64,000 nt of DNA, from assembly GCF_963667045.1 (NCBI RefSeq), contig NZ_OY762934.1, forward strand, positions 4,966,501 through 5,030,500, read 5' to 3'. This DNA comes from an uncultured Cohaesibacter sp. Lineage in GTDB: Bacteria; Pseudomonadota; Alphaproteobacteria; Rhizobiales; Cohaesibacteraceae. The notes under the pieces are model-generated. The model was given only the letters and a program-made list of their open reading frames with translations, ran no database searches and had not been told where the DNA came from. Made by a program: the position numbers and the translations under genes. Of this stretch, positions 20,925 to 30,201 are shown in pieces (position 1 is the stretch's first letter; every line of letters starts with the position of its first letter).

Positions 20925-21587
20925 ATGAGCCCCAAACTTTTCATTTTCGACTGTGATGGAACGCTGGTCGACAGCCAGCATACGATTGTCGAGGGTATGG
21001 ACCATGCGTTCGGCGTTCATAGTCTGCCTGCCCCCACTGCCGACGAGACGCGCTCAATTATCGGCCTGTCGCTACCGGAAGCGATTTTCAAGCTGGCGCC
21101 TCATCTGACGGCCACTCAGAATGGCGCACTGGTGGAGAGCTACAAGGATTTCGTCATCGGCAAGCGTGCCAGAGGCGAGGCGGAAGAGCTTCTCTATGAC
21201 GGTGCCAAGGAAGCCATCGAGGCGCTGGCGAAAAAGTCAGACGTTCTGCTCGGCATTGCCACGGGCAAGGCCTATCGCGGGGTTCTGCATCTGTTTGACA
21301 GCTACGGCTGGCACGACCTGTTCGTCACGGTGCAGACCGCCGACAGGGCGCCTTCCAAGCCGCATCCGGGCATGATCCTGCAAGCGATGGGCGAAACGGG
21401 GGTTGGCGCTGCGGATACCTATATGATCGGCGATACGAGCTACGACATGGAAATGGCGGTCAGCGCCAAGGTCAACACCATCGGCGTCAGCTGGGGCTAT
21501 CATACCAGTGACGTGTTGAGGCAGGCCGGGGCACAGCATATTGTCGGTGACTATCCGGCGCTACACGCGCTGCTGGCTGGTTTGTAA
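20925..21587 (+). CDS. HAD-family phosphatase (phosphoglycolate-phosphatase-like)
   Basis: This is a haloacid-dehalogenase-type hydrolase of 220 residues. Motif I is FDCDGTLVD with nucleophile Asp9 and acid Asp11; motif II is in LLGIATGK, and motifs III/IV are in SKPHPGM and MIGDTSYDMEMA. The cap is the small helical type, as in Gph. The substrate cannot be told from the sequence. It lies between rluC and the ATP12 chaperone gene, an order often kept in this class. Confidence 0.93.
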   Translation: MSPKLFIFDCDGTLVDSQHTIVEGMDHAFGVHSLPAPTADETRSIIGLSLPEAIFKLAPHLTATQNGALVESYKDFVIGKRARGEAEELLYDGAKEAIEALAKKSDVLLGIATGKAYRGVLHLFDSYGWHDLFVTVQTADRAPSKPHPGMILQAMGETGVGAADTYMIGDTSYDMEMAVSAKVNTIGVSWGYHTSDVLRQAGAQHIVGDYPALHALLAGL

Positions 21588-21611
21588 CGGACGGATTGAT
21601 GGGGGATACCG

Positions 21612-22484
21612 ATGGCGGACAAGGACAGGGAGACGATTTCCGAGCTGCAAACCGGTGCGGAGGGCGAGCCTCGCGAAACCTATGGCGTGCTCTTTGGTGA
21701 TTTCCGGCCCGGCCAGAAGGACAGCTCTGACAACCCTATGATGCGCTCCAAGGAAGCCACCAAGCGGCCATTGCCAAAGCGCTTCTACAAGGATGTCACC
21801 GTCGGTGAGGAAACCGACGACGAGGGCAATGCGCTCTACTGCGTGCTGCTGGACGGACGCAAGGTGAAAAGCCCGGCCAAGAAGACGGTTGCCGTGCCCC
21901 ATCGGGCGCTGGCAGAGGCGCTTGTTACCGAGTGGGAGGCGCAGCAGACGGAGATCAATCCGGCCACCATGCCGCTGTCCCGTCTGGTCAACTCCATCCG
22001 GGACGGTGTTGAAGAAGCCCGCCCGGCGATGATCGACGAGATCCTTGCCTATCTCAACAATGATTTCCTCTGCTATCCGGCCACGCACCCGGAGCGTCTG
22101 GTGCAGCGCCAGAAAGATCACTGGCATCCGGTGCTGAACAGGGCCGAAGGGGCGCTGGGAGGCCGCTTCGTGCAGGCTAGCGGTATTCTGGCTGTGGAGC
22201 AGTCCCCTGAAATGGGCACACGTCTGAGGGCGCTCTGGGGCGATCTGGACATATTCCAGCTTGGCGCCGTGCACAGCATCATGACACTCACGGGGTCGGC
22301 GCTGCTTGCCTTTGCCGTGTGGGACGGGTTTCTCCATGCGGACGCTGCATGGAACGCCGCCATGGTTGATGAAGACTGGAACATCGAGTTGTGGGGCGAG
22401 GATGAAGAGGCAACCAAACGCCGGGCTTTTCGCCGCGCTGAATATGATGCCGCAGTTCTGGTGATCCATGCCCTCCGGGGTTGA
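21612..22484 (+). CDS. ATP12-family F1-ATPase assembly chaperone
   Basis: ATP12 proteins bind the F1 alpha subunit during ATP synthase assembly and are found in mitochondria and alphaproteobacteria. The 290-residue protein shows the family run [36 protein letters not shown] and [15 protein letters not shown]. The first 50 residues are a variable polar stretch. It starts 24 nt after the phosphatase. This gene is a useful marker of the class. Confidence 0.95.
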   Translation: MADKDRETISELQTGAEGEPRETYGVLFGDFRPGQKDSSDNPMMRSKEATKRPLPKRFYKDVTVGEETDDEGNALYCVLLDGRKVKSPAKKTVAVPHRALAEALVTEWEAQQTEINPATMPLSRLVNSIRDGVEEARPAMIDEILAYLNNDFLCYPATHPERLVQRQKDHWHPVLNRAEGALGGRFVQASGILAVEQSPEMGTRLRALWGDLDIFQLGAVHSIMTLTGSALLAFAVWDGFLHADAAWNAAMVDEDWNIELWGEDEEATKRRAFRRAEYDAAVLVIHALRG

Positions 22485-22710
22485 GGCGGCTCACAATCCT
22501 GCTTATAGCTTAAGACTATTCTCTGAACCCTTCATCCGATCTGCCAGCTATTGGCCTCAAATTTATTATGTTAGCCCTTGGGTCAGCAGAAATCCTGATA
22601 TGTTGCAGGGTTGTGTTGACATGGATTGCGTTGGGCGTGTTGTGCGGTCGCCACCTGACCGCAGGGAGGACACAGCTTTCCAACCATCATTCTTTCTGAG
22701 GGGCCTTGCC

Positions 22711-24243
22711 ATGAAGAGTGTAATTGCCGAGCTTGAAAGACGCCGCGAACAGGCCAGAATGGGAGGCGGCCAGGAGCGCATGGCTGCGCAGCATACCCGA
22801 GGGAAGCTGACGGCCCGTGAGCGCATCGAGTGCTTTCTTGATGAGGGGTCTTTCGAAGAGTTCGACATGTATGTGCAGCATACATGCACCGATTTCGGGA
22901 TGGAAAAGGTCAAGATGCCCGGTGATGGCGTGGTGACCGGCTGGGGCACGGTCAACGGCCGCATCGTCTATATCTTTGCCAAGGACTTCACGGTGCTGGG
23001 CGGGTCACTTTCCAAGACCCACGCTCAGAAGATCACCAAGATTCAGGACATGGCGCTGAAAAGCCGCGCCCCGATCATCGGCCTGTTCGATGCCGGTGGT
23101 GCCCGCATTCAGGAAGGCGTCGATGCGTTGGGCGGCTATGGCGAGGTGTTCCAGCGCAACGTCATGTCGTCTGGCGTCATCCCGCAGATTTCACTGATCA
23201 TGGGGCCTTGTGCTGGCGGCGATGTGTACTCACCGGCGATGACCGATTTCATCTTCATGGTGCGCGACCGCTCCTACATGTTCGTGACCGGCCCGGAAGT
23301 GGTCAAGACCGTGACCAACGAAGAGGTGACGTCGGAGCAGCTCGGCGGCGCATCGGTGCACACCACCAAGTCGTCAATTGCCGATGGTGCCTATGACGAT
23401 GATATCGAGGCGCTGGCCCAGATGCGTCGTTTGATCGATTTTCTGCCCGCCAACAACCTGTCCGAAGCTCCGGTGCTCGATCACTATGACCCATGGGACC
23501 GGGAAGACCATTCGCTGGAGACGCTGGTTCCGAACAATCCCAACAAACCCTATGACATGAAGGAACTGATCCTGAAGATTGTCGACGAGGGCGACTTCTT
23601 CGAGATACAGGAAGCCTTCGCGAGGAACATCATCACCGGTTTCGGGCGTATGGAAGGGCGAACCGTCGGCTTTGTTGCCAACCAGCCGATGGTGCTGGCG
23701 GGAGTGCTGGACAGTGACTGTTCGCGCAAGGCCGCCCGCTTCGTCCGCTTCTGCGATGCCTTCGATATACCGGTCGTGACGCTGGTTGATGTGCCGGGCT
23801 TCCTGCCCGGAACCGATCAGGAATATGGCGGACTGATCAAGCATGGCGCCAAGCTGCTGTTTGCCTATGCCGAGGCAACCGTTCCCAAGGTAACGGTCAT
23901 CACGCGCAAGGCCTATGGCGGTGCCTATGACGTGATGGGCTCCAAGCATCTGCGTGGCGACGTCAACTATGCCTGGCCAAGTGCGCAGATTGCCGTGATG
24001 GGGGCGAAGGGGGCGGTCGAGATCATCTTCCGCAAGGATCTGGATGATCCGGAAAAGATCGCCCAGCACACCAGGGATTATGAAGACCGGTTCCTGTCGC
24101 CCTTCGTGGCTGCAGAACGCGGCTTCATCGACGAAGTGATCATGCCGCACCGGACACGCCTGCGGATAGCGCGAGCTCTGAGGATGCTGCGCAACAAGCG
24201 GCTTGAGAATCCATGGAAGAAGCACGACAATATTCCGCTCTAA
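22711..24243 (+). CDS. pccB: Propionyl-CoA carboxylase beta subunit (carboxyltransferase)
   Basis: PccB moves the carboxyl group from biotin to propionyl-CoA, forming methylmalonyl-CoA. The ATG at 22711 gives the standard 510 residues starting [19 protein letters not shown]; the longer upstream frame is non-coding. The two crotonase-like halves contain [20 protein letters not shown] and [21 protein letters not shown]. The alpha subunit gene lies about 3.5 kb downstream, separated by a channel, a reductase and fol genes. Confidence 0.98.
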   Translation: MKSVIAELERRREQARMGGGQERMAAQHTRGKLTARERIECFLDEGSFEEFDMYVQHTCTDFGMEKVKMPGDGVVTGWGTVNGRIVYIFAKDFTVLGGSLSKTHAQKITKIQDMALKSRAPIIGLFDAGGARIQEGVDALGGYGEVFQRNVMSSGVIPQISLIMGPCAGGDVYSPAMTDFIFMVRDRSYMFVTGPEVVKTVTNEEVTSEQLGGASVHTTKSSIADGAYDDDIEALAQMRRLIDFLPANNLSEAPVLDHYDPWDREDHSLETLVPNNPNKPYDMKELILKIVDEGDFFEIQEAFARNIITGFGRMEGRTVGFVANQPMVLAGVLDSDCSRKAARFVRFCDAFDIPVVTLVDVPGFLPGTDQEYGGLIKHGAKLLFAYAEATVPKVTVITRKAYGGAYDVMGSKHLRGDVNYAWPSAQIAVMGAKGAVEIIFRKDLDDPEKIAQHTRDYEDRFLSPFVAAERGFIDEVIMPHRTRLRIARALRMLRNKRLENPWKKHDNIPL

Positions 24244-24285
24244 TGCGTTCTTTTGTCTGTTGAAATCACGATATTTGATTGCCTG

Positions 24286-24317
24286 GTCGCGTGTCCTTTA
24301 CGGACGCGCGACTTTTT
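24286..24317 (+). terminator. Rho-independent terminator after pccB
   Basis: An 11-bp stem (24286-24296 with 24302-24312, one G-U pair) and a 5-nt loop run into TTTTTG. It separates pccB from the channel gene. Confidence 0.88.
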
Positions 24318-24420
24318 GTTGCTAGGCTGAGGGAAACAGGCACACGCGTCCGTTTCTGTGCAGTGCTCATGATCGCTCAACGGAATGTCGGATGCTCTAT
24401 CCTTTGGGGAGGTAAGGGGA

Positions 24421-24855
24421 ATGCTGATCAGTCTGTTTGTCGGGTGTCTGGTGATCACGGCCTGCGTCTTTGTTCAGATGCTGGGGATGATCGAGATATT
24501 CAACCGGGTGCGCATTCTGGCCAGCATCTGGTCCAACATCGCCATTCACTATCGCAAGATGTGGCTGATGGTGGCTACGGTGCTGGGCGTGTTCGTGATC
24601 CATGCTCTGCAGATATGGGTCTGGGCGGTGACCTATTGGGCGGTCGGCGCGCTACAGGCGTTTGACGAAGCGCTCTATTTCTCGACGGTCACCTTCTCGA
24701 CGCTTGGCTATGGCGACATCATTCTGTCCAAGCAGTGGCGCATTCTGGGGGCGCTCGAAGGGATTGCCGGCTTCATCTATATCGGCTGGTCGACAGCCTA
24801 TCTGATCGGGGCAAGCAAACGGTATGGACCGTTTGCTGCCAAGCATCATTTCTAG
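24421..24855 (+). CDS. Two-helix potassium channel-like protein
   Basis: This is an ion-channel pore protein of the Ion_trans_2 type. The ATG at 24421 follows GGAGGTAAGGGG, an excellent ribosome-binding site, and gives 144 residues; a start 12 codons earlier lacks one. A hydrophobic N-terminal helix (1-24) precedes the pore unit: outer helix about 48-72, pore loop with TLGYGD at 94-99 in place of TVGYGD, and inner helix 108-130. No RCK or nucleotide-binding domain is attached, so gating is unknown. Confidence 0.85.
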   Translation: MLISLFVGCLVITACVFVQMLGMIEIFNRVRILASIWSNIAIHYRKMWLMVATVLGVFVIHALQIWVWAVTYWAVGALQAFDEALYFSTVTFSTLGYGDIILSKQWRILGALEGIAGFIYIGWSTAYLIGASKRYGPFAAKHHF

Positions 24856-24857
24856 GC

Positions 24858-25409
24858 CTATTTGAGATTGGCCTTTTCGAGGAATGAGCCAACCACCATC
24901 TGCAGATGCTTTGCGGTTGGTTCGTCGACCAGCTTGCCTTCCGGGAATTTTTGGGCGGCGAAAGTGACAGCGGTTTCCGGCAACGGCAGCATCTTGCACA
25001 GCATGCAGGACAGGGTCTCGCGCATCTGCGCCTGTGCACGTACGCCGCCCAGTGGACCGGGGGCGATAGTTGCAAACAGCACCGGCTTGTCCGTGAAGCA
25101 ACTGGTGAAGGCCGGGCGGGAGAACCAGTCGAGCGCGTTTTTCAACACACCGGGTATACCGTGGTTGAACTCTGGCAGAGTGATGATGACAGCGTCGCTC
25201 TCGGCAATCAAGGCACGGCCAGCGAACACGGATTCCGGGCCGTTGGCGGTATCCAGATCCTGATTATAAAGAGGAATGTTTGCGATATCGACGCGGTTGA
25301 ACTCGGTTCCTTCAGGCAGAAGGTCGGCCATGGCAGCAAGGAGGCTTCCAGAATAGGAGTTGTTGCGCAGGCTGCCGCAAATGCCTGCGATCTTCAAGGA
25401 TTTGGTCAT
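24858..25409 (-). CDS. NADPH-dependent FMN reductase (flavodoxin fold)
   Basis: This is a 183-residue flavoprotein of the FMN_red family, which reduces flavins, quinones or chromate-like acceptors. The phosphate-binding loop GSLRNNSYS is near residues 12-20 and LPEFNHGIPGVLKNALDW is the second FMN-contact segment. It converges with the channel gene, with only 2 nt between the stops. A long inverted repeat (25484-25527) lies 75-118 nt upstream of the start. Confidence 0.93.
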   Translation of the reverse strand: MTKSLKIAGICGSLRNNSYSGSLLAAMADLLPEGTEFNRVDIANIPLYNQDLDTANGPESVFAGRALIAESDAVIITLPEFNHGIPGVLKNALDWFSRPAFTSCFTDKPVLFATIAPGPLGGVRAQAQMRETLSCMLCKMLPLPETAVTFAAQKFPEGKLVDEPTAKHLQMVVGSFLEKANLK

Positions 25410-25483
25410 TTTCGATTTTCCTGTGTGAGGGAGGACGAAGGCGCAGCAAAGCGCTTTCCGACAGGGGATTTTCCGGATGAACC

Positions 25484-25527
25484 GGCATCAAGGAGTGATT
25501 GGATTCTCACTACTACCCCTTGATGCC
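25484..25527 (-). repeat. Inverted repeat upstream of the flavin reductase gene
   Basis: GGCATCAAGG (25484-25493) and CCTTGATGCC (25518-25527) are perfect 10-bp arms, with a second inner pair GTGA (25495-25498) and TCAC (25507-25510). No T-run follows on either strand. It could be the end of the fol transcript, an mRNA leader structure, or an operator for the reductase. Confidence 0.6.
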
Positions 25528-25607
25528 TTCGGGCAATAAAATTATGACAACGAAGTGCATAAAACGTATCCGGACGGGCCGGGTGGGACAGCCTGCCAGC
25601 CTGACGG

Positions 25608-26114
25608 CTAGCCATGGTGATCAAGGCGGATGATGCCAGACTGGTCGAGACGCTCCAGCATGGTGTCGATGGGCACACCGTTGAGCGAAAAATCCGGAGC
25701 GAGATCGCGCAGCGGCACCAGCACAAAGGCGCGCTCGGTCATGTAAGGGTGCGGGATCTGCAAATTGTCTTCATTGATGACAGCGTCCCCATAGGTGAGC
25801 AGGTCGATGTCGATGATCCGCGGCCCCCAATGAGTATCCCGCACGCGCCCCATGCTCTTCTCGACCGCAAGGCAGGTCTTGAGAAGGTCCGGAGCTGACA
25901 GAGTTGTCTTCAGCACGGCGCAGGCGTTGACAAACTCGGCCTGATTGGTGTTGCCCCATGGCGGAGTGATGTAATAGGGCGAACGGGAGATGACCCGCAC
26001 ACCCTTCTGGGAGGAAAGGGTGGACAGAGTATCTTCAATGGTGATGGCCGGATCCCCGATGTTGCCGCCCAGAGAAATGAAAACCTCTGTTTCGGTCAGA
26101 CTGTTCTTCATCAT
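25608..26114 (-). CDS. folK: 2-amino-4-hydroxy-6-hydroxymethyldihydropteridine pyrophosphokinase
   Basis: FolK transfers pyrophosphate from ATP to hydroxymethyl-dihydropterin in folate synthesis. The 168-residue protein contains ISLGGNIGDP, YYITPPWGNTNQAEFVNA, and the metal-binding signature WGPRIIDIDLL. Its start overlaps the folB stop by 3 nt, so folP, folB and folK form one minus-strand operon of consecutive pathway steps. Confidence 0.97.
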   Translation of the reverse strand: MMKNSLTETEVFISLGGNIGDPAITIEDTLSTLSSQKGVRVISRSPYYITPPWGNTNQAEFVNACAVLKTTLSAPDLLKTCLAVEKSMGRVRDTHWGPRIIDIDLLTYGDAVINEDNLQIPHPYMTERAFVLVPLRDLAPDFSLNGVPIDTMLERLDQSGIIRLDHHG

Positions 26115-26482
26115 GCATAATCCTCGCGGTCTCTGAATATTTCCACAGCGATGTCTTTGATGATGGCTGGAATGGGGGCTTCCGGCTTGCGAACTTTCAC
26201 GCGGACTTTCTGCAGTCTGTCGAAATGGTCGAGCAGGTCTTTGGCAACGGTTTCGGCGAGGGCTTCGATCAACTTGAACCGCTGGTTCTGAACGATGGTT
26301 TCCACCCGCTTGGCGACATGGTCGTAGCGCACGGTCAGGGCTTCATCGTCACTTTTGCCAGCAGGGCGCAGATCGAGATAGCAGTCAAGGTCGAAATAGA
26401 AGCGTTGGCCCAGGGTTGCTTCCTCCTGGTAAACGCCGTGATAGGCAAAGAAGGCGAGATCTCGAAGGATGATGCGATCCAT
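26111..26482 (-). CDS. folB: Dihydroneopterin aldolase
   Basis: FolB cleaves dihydroneopterin to the hydroxymethylpterin used by FolK. The 123-residue length is normal, and the sequence starts MDRIILRDLAFFAYHGVYQEE and contains KLIEALAETVAKDLL and VRVKVRKPEAPIP, the conserved C-terminal lysine region. It starts 4 nt after folP and overlaps folK. Confidence 0.96.
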   Translation of the reverse strand: MDRIILRDLAFFAYHGVYQEEATLGQRFYFDLDCYLDLRPAGKSDDEALTVRYDHVAKRVETIVQNQRFKLIEALAETVAKDLLDHFDRLQKVRVKVRKPEAPIPAIIKDIAVEIFRDREDYA

Positions 26483-26486
26483 GGGG

Positions 26487-27332
26487 TCAGGTCCGTTGTT
26501 GCAGGCTTATGGCATGGGCCACAGCGAGTGCGTCCTTGTGGGCGGCGACGTCGTGTACACGAAATATGGCAGCTCCCTTCATCAAGGCAACCACATTGGA
26601 GGCGACTGTGCCGAAGACCCGGTCCGCAGGGTCCTCCCGACCGGTCAAGCTGCCGATAAACCTCTTTCGTGATGTGCCTATCAATAATGGATAACCCCAA
26701 ACGCATAATTGTTCAAGCCGGGCTAAAATTTCGACATTTTCTGCCACATCTTTTGCAAAGCCTATTCCTGGGTCGAGGATGATGTCCGTATCCTTCACGC
26801 CCGCTGCAAGGGCGATGGCAATCGAGCGATCGAAGAAGCGTTTCATCTGGTCGAGAATGTCGCTGTCGGCGTGGCGTTCCTTCTCCCAGTGGTTGATGAT
26901 GACCGGTGCCTGATGGGCGGCGGCAGCTTGGGCGATGTCCGGTTCGCGCTGCAGGCCCCAGACGTCATTGACGATATGGGCGCCAGCCTCAAGGGCCTTG
27001 TCGGCAACGCGAGCCTTGTAGGTGTCAACCGAAATGGCGCAGCCGAGATCGGCCTCCGCGATGGCGGAAATCGCCGGGATGACACGGTCCAACTCCTCAT
27101 CCTCGCCAACCAGCGCGGCGCCGGGGCGGGTCGATTCGCCGCCGATATCGAGAATTCCGGCACCTTCCTTGACCAGCTGTCGCGCGTGGGAGAGGGCGTT
27201 GTCGCGATCGATATAGCGACCACCATCTGAAAAGGAATCCGGGGTGACGTTGATGATGCCCATGATCAGGGGTGGCGCGCTTTGGGTCCAGCTGATCGGT
27301 CCGAGTTTGAGGGCTTGCGCAGTCTGTGGCAT
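26487..27332 (-). CDS. folP: Dihydropteroate synthase
   Basis: FolP joins p-aminobenzoate to the pterin and is the sulfonamide target. The 281-residue TIM-barrel protein has MGIINVTPDSFSDGGRY near residues 24-40, GGESTRPGA, and LDPGIGFAKDVAENVEIL. It is the first gene of folP-folB-folK. Confidence 0.97.
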   Translation of the reverse strand: MPQTAQALKLGPISWTQSAPPLIMGIINVTPDSFSDGGRYIDRDNALSHARQLVKEGAGILDIGGESTRPGAALVGEDEELDRVIPAISAIAEADLGCAISVDTYKARVADKALEAGAHIVNDVWGLQREPDIAQAAAAHQAPVIINHWEKERHADSDILDQMKRFFDRSIAIALAAGVKDTDIILDPGIGFAKDVAENVEILARLEQLCVWGYPLLIGTSRKRFIGSLTGREDPADRVFGTVASNVVALMKGAAIFRVHDVAAHKDALAVAHAISLQQRT

Positions 27333-27734
27333 TGCTTCTTGCTTTCAAATTCAGTGCATCGCATTGCAATCACATTGCAGTAACATGGAGATGGTGTTGC
27401 CATCCATATCAGCAATTGCTTTGGCCGGGAAAGCCATTCGACAGGACAATTTACACCAAAATGTTTGTCTTTTCACGATTACGCAATTAGAAATCTTATC
27501 AAATAGTCTCATTATTTATTTTCAACATATTGAAATATCGGACTTATTCGGCCATCCCTTCCATGGTCCGAATTGTGCTCGTCCCTGTCCCTCTTTACAA
27601 GTCTTCTTTCAGGAATATGCATTTGTCCGGATGGGTTGCCGAGGGGAATGGCGCCCGGAAAGACAGAACCAGATGATCCAAAGCGCTCTGGATCTTTGGC
27701 GCTTTCGGGGTGAGGGACATTGGCGGGGACTTTC
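27333..27734. other. AT-rich divergent control region between folP and pccA
   Basis: No gene is visible in these 402 nt. The central 27450-27550 stretch is strongly AT-rich compared with its flanks and probably holds the outward promoters for folP and pccA. Near pccA, AAAGCGC and GCGCTTT (about 27680-27705) can form a leader hairpin. A 5' in-frame TTG at 27720 is not the pccA start. Confidence 0.6.
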
Positions 27735-29771
27735 ATGTTTGAAAAAATCTTAGTTGCGAACCGTGGTGAAATTGCTTGCCGGGTGATCAAGTCGGCCCGC
27801 AAGATGGGCATCAAGACCGTTGCCGTCTATTCCGACGCGGACGAAGATTCGATGCATGTACAGATGGCGGATGAGGCGGTGCATCTGGGGCCACCGCCAG
27901 CCACCCAGTCCTATCTGCTTGGCGACAAGATCATCGAGGCCTGCAAAATGACCGGCGCACAGGCGGTGCATCCGGGATATGGCTTCCTGTCGGAAAATGC
28001 CGCCTTCTGCAAGGCGCTGGCCGCCGCCGGGATCGAATTCATCGGGCCACCGGCAACCGCCATCGAGGCAATGGGCGACAAGATCGAATCAAAGAAATTT
28101 GCACTGGATGCCAAGGTTTCGACCGTGCCCGGTCACATGGACATCATCGAGGACGCCGATGAGGCCGTTCGCATCTCTGGCGAGATCGGCTATCCGGTGA
28201 TGATCAAGGCCTCTGCCGGAGGCGGTGGCAAGGGCATGCGCATTGCCTGGAACGATGCCGAGGCGCGGGAAGGCTTCGAACGTGCCCGGTCTGAGGCCCG
28301 GTCCTCCTTTGGCGATGACCGCTGCTTTATCGAGAAATTCGTCGTCGGTCCGCGTCATATTGAAATTCAGGTTTTGGCCGACAAGCATGGCAACGCCATC
28401 TATCTCAATGAGCGGGAATGCTCCATCCAGCGGCGAAACCAGAAAGTGATTGAAGAGGCGCCGTCCTCCTTCCTTGATCCGGCAACCCGCAAGGCGATGG
28501 GCGAGCAGGCTGTCGCCCTTGCCAAGGCGGTGGGCTATCACTCCGCTGGTACGGTGGAATTCATCGTCGACAAGCACCGGAATTTCTATTTCCTTGAAAT
28601 GAACACGCGCCTGCAGGTGGAGCATCCGGTGACCGAGCTGATCACCGGTGTCGATCTCGTCGAGCAGATGATTCACATCGCCAATGGTGAAAAGCTGACG
28701 CTGACGCAGGCTGATGTCCAAATCAACGGCTGGGCTATCGAGTCGCGCATCTATGCCGAGGATCCGTTCCGCAATTTTCTGCCGTCCATCGGTCGACTGG
28801 TCGACTACCGGCCGCCCATGGAGGGATGTGCCGACGGGTTGACGATCCGCAATGACACGGGCGTTGAGGCGGGTTCGGAAATCGCCATGTTCTACGACCC
28901 GATGATCGCCAAGCTTTGCACCCATGGTCCGGACCGGAAATCGGCAATCGACCATATGTCCCGCGCACTTGATGCCTTCATCATTGATGGCATCGAGCAC
29001 AACATTCCTTTCCTGACCGCCCTGATGGAACATCCCAGATGGCGGGCAGGGGACATCACCACCGGCTTCATTGCCGAAGAATATCCCGATGGTTTCGAGG
29101 GCGGACACTGGGACGAGGAGACGGACCTGGCGCTAGCCTGCGTAGCGACCTCAATGGAGCTGGTTGTGCACGATCGGCTGCATCGCTTCAAGGACAGGCG
29201 CAAGCTGGAAACCATGCCGATGCACGAGCACTGGACGGCGGCTTTCGACAAGAACAAGCGGTTCGCCATTCGCTATCTCAGCGGCAACCCGACAACGCCG
29301 ATCGACATGGACCTTGCGTTGCCTGATGGGCGTGTGGTGCCCGTGCTTTCCGACTGGGCGCCGGGCTGGAAGCTCTGGTGTGGTGAAGTGGATGGTCGTG
29401 AGATGATCGTGCAGGTGCGCAGGGGGCTCAACTCCTACATCCTGACCCACAAGGGCGTGAAGCAGGAAGTCAAGGTCATGCGGCCCCATGTGGCAGAGCT
29501 GGAAGCGCTTCTACCCAAGCGCATTCCTCCTGATACCTCAAACCTGCTGTTGTGTCCGATGCCAGGGCTGGTGGTGTCGATTTCCGTCAAGGAAGGGCAG
29601 ATTGTTCAGGCCGGGGAGGCGCTCGCTACCGTAGAAGCGATGAAGATGGAGAATGTTCTCCGCGCCGAGCGGGACCTTGTGGTCGAGGAAATTCTGGTCA
29701 GCGAAGGTGACAGTCTTGCCGTCGATACTGTGATGATGCGATTCGTCAGCAAGGCAAGCAGCGCTGCCTGA
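27735..29771 (+). CDS. pccA: Propionyl-CoA carboxylase alpha subunit (biotin-containing)
   Basis: PccA carboxylates its own biotin using ATP and bicarbonate, then passes CO2 to PccB. The ATG at 27735 gives the canonical start MFEKILVANRGEIACRVI; length is 678 residues. The domains are the biotin-carboxylase N-domain, ATP-grasp (KASAGGGGKGMRIAW), the carboxylase C-domain, a linker, and a biotinyl domain with EAMKMEN, where the biotinylated Lys is about residue 637. With pccB it feeds propionyl-CoA to methylmalonyl-CoA. Confidence 0.98.
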   Translation: MFEKILVANRGEIACRVIKSARKMGIKTVAVYSDADEDSMHVQMADEAVHLGPPPATQSYLLGDKIIEACKMTGAQAVHPGYGFLSENAAFCKALAAAGIEFIGPPATAIEAMGDKIESKKFALDAKVSTVPGHMDIIEDADEAVRISGEIGYPVMIKASAGGGGKGMRIAWNDAEAREGFERARSEARSSFGDDRCFIEKFVVGPRHIEIQVLADKHGNAIYLNERECSIQRRNQKVIEEAPSSFLDPATRKAMGEQAVALAKAVGYHSAGTVEFIVDKHRNFYFLEMNTRLQVEHPVTELITGVDLVEQMIHIANGEKLTLTQADVQINGWAIESRIYAEDPFRNFLPSIGRLVDYRPPMEGCADGLTIRNDTGVEAGSEIAMFYDPMIAKLCTHGPDRKSAIDHMSRALDAFIIDGIEHNIPFLTALMEHPRWRAGDITTGFIAEEYPDGFEGGHWDEETDLALACVATSMELVVHDRLHRFKDRRKLETMPMHEHWTAAFDKNKRFAIRYLSGNPTTPIDMDLALPDGRVVPVLSDWAPGWKLWCGEVDGREMIVQVRRGLNSYILTHKGVKQEVKVMRPHVAELEALLPKRIPPDTSNLLLCPMPGLVVSISVKEGQIVQAGEALATVEAMKMENVLRAERDLVVEEILVSEGDSLAVDTVMMRFVSKASSAA

Positions 29772-29798
29772 GTACCCGTCAGTTTTTGGTCAAAAAGA

Positions 29799-29826
29799 AA
29801 GCCCGGCTTTGAGTCGGGCTTGTTTG
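29799..29826 (+). terminator. Terminator after pccA
   Basis: AAGCCCG (29799-29805) pairs with CGGGCTT (29815-29821) around a 9-nt loop, followed by GTTTG. The T-run is modest but the position 27 nt after the pccA stop fits a terminator. Confidence 0.7.
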
Positions 29827-29846
29827 TGGAGCCAACCGGCTCTTTG

Positions 29847-30026
29847 TCAGATCTTGATGTGGCGCAGTGTGAGAGCGAGGTCTGCATAGACGCGTTTGAC
29901 CTCGCGTTGATATTCCGCCCCGACAGCAAGCCAGACCATGCTCAGCACCCCGGCCAGCACCAGATATTCGATTGTGGCGGACGCGGACTCATCGCGGATA
30001 AATTGCTTCAAACGATCAAAAGGCAT
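29847..30026 (-). CDS. Flp/Fap-type class IVb pilin-like small protein
   Basis: This 59-residue ORF was found by direct reading of the minus strand. The sequence MPFDRLKQFIRDESASATIE, then YLVLAGVLSMVWLAVGAEY, matches the Flp pilin plan: a short basic leader, a Glu-Ser-Ala segment, the conserved IEY at about residues 19-21, and one hydrophobic helix. In Flp pilins the leader is cut by a TadV-type peptidase; the usual glycine before the cut is not seen, so processing is uncertain. No tad genes are nearby. A CtrA-like element lies 34-48 nt upstream. Confidence 0.7.
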   Translation of the reverse strand: MPFDRLKQFIRDESASATIEYLVLAGVLSMVWLAVGAEYQREVKRVYADLALTLRHIKI

Positions 30027-30059
30027 GGTAAATCCGTTTGGACTGAAATCAGAAGTTGT

Positions 30060-30074
30060 TTAACTTCCGGTTTA
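30060..30074 (-). promoter_or_regulatory. CtrA-like element upstream of the Flp-type pilin gene
   Basis: TTAA, 7 nt, TTTA differs by one base from the CtrA consensus TTAA-N7-TTAA. It lies 34-48 nt upstream of the pilin start. CtrA controls pilin and flagellar genes in alphaproteobacteria, so its placement is sensible, but a match this short can arise by chance. Confidence 0.4.
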
Positions 30075-30201
30075 TCCTAACAAACTGTTAACGGAAAGCC
30101 TCAAGGGCGTTTTTTGCGCTCGTGTGGTTAATATCAAAAGGTGCGGTGCCAAAACACACGTCCTTTTACGGTTTGCCAGAAAGCCCTCCAGCTTCTGAAC
30201 C

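Noticed and set aside
22468..22710. An 81-codon extension at the start of pccB
   Set aside because: The internal ATG at 22711 gives the conserved start and usual length; the extension has no family match and begins within the ATP12 gene.
27244..27753. A 169-codon open frame across the folP start and pccA leader
   Set aside because: It overlaps both real genes and has no domain.
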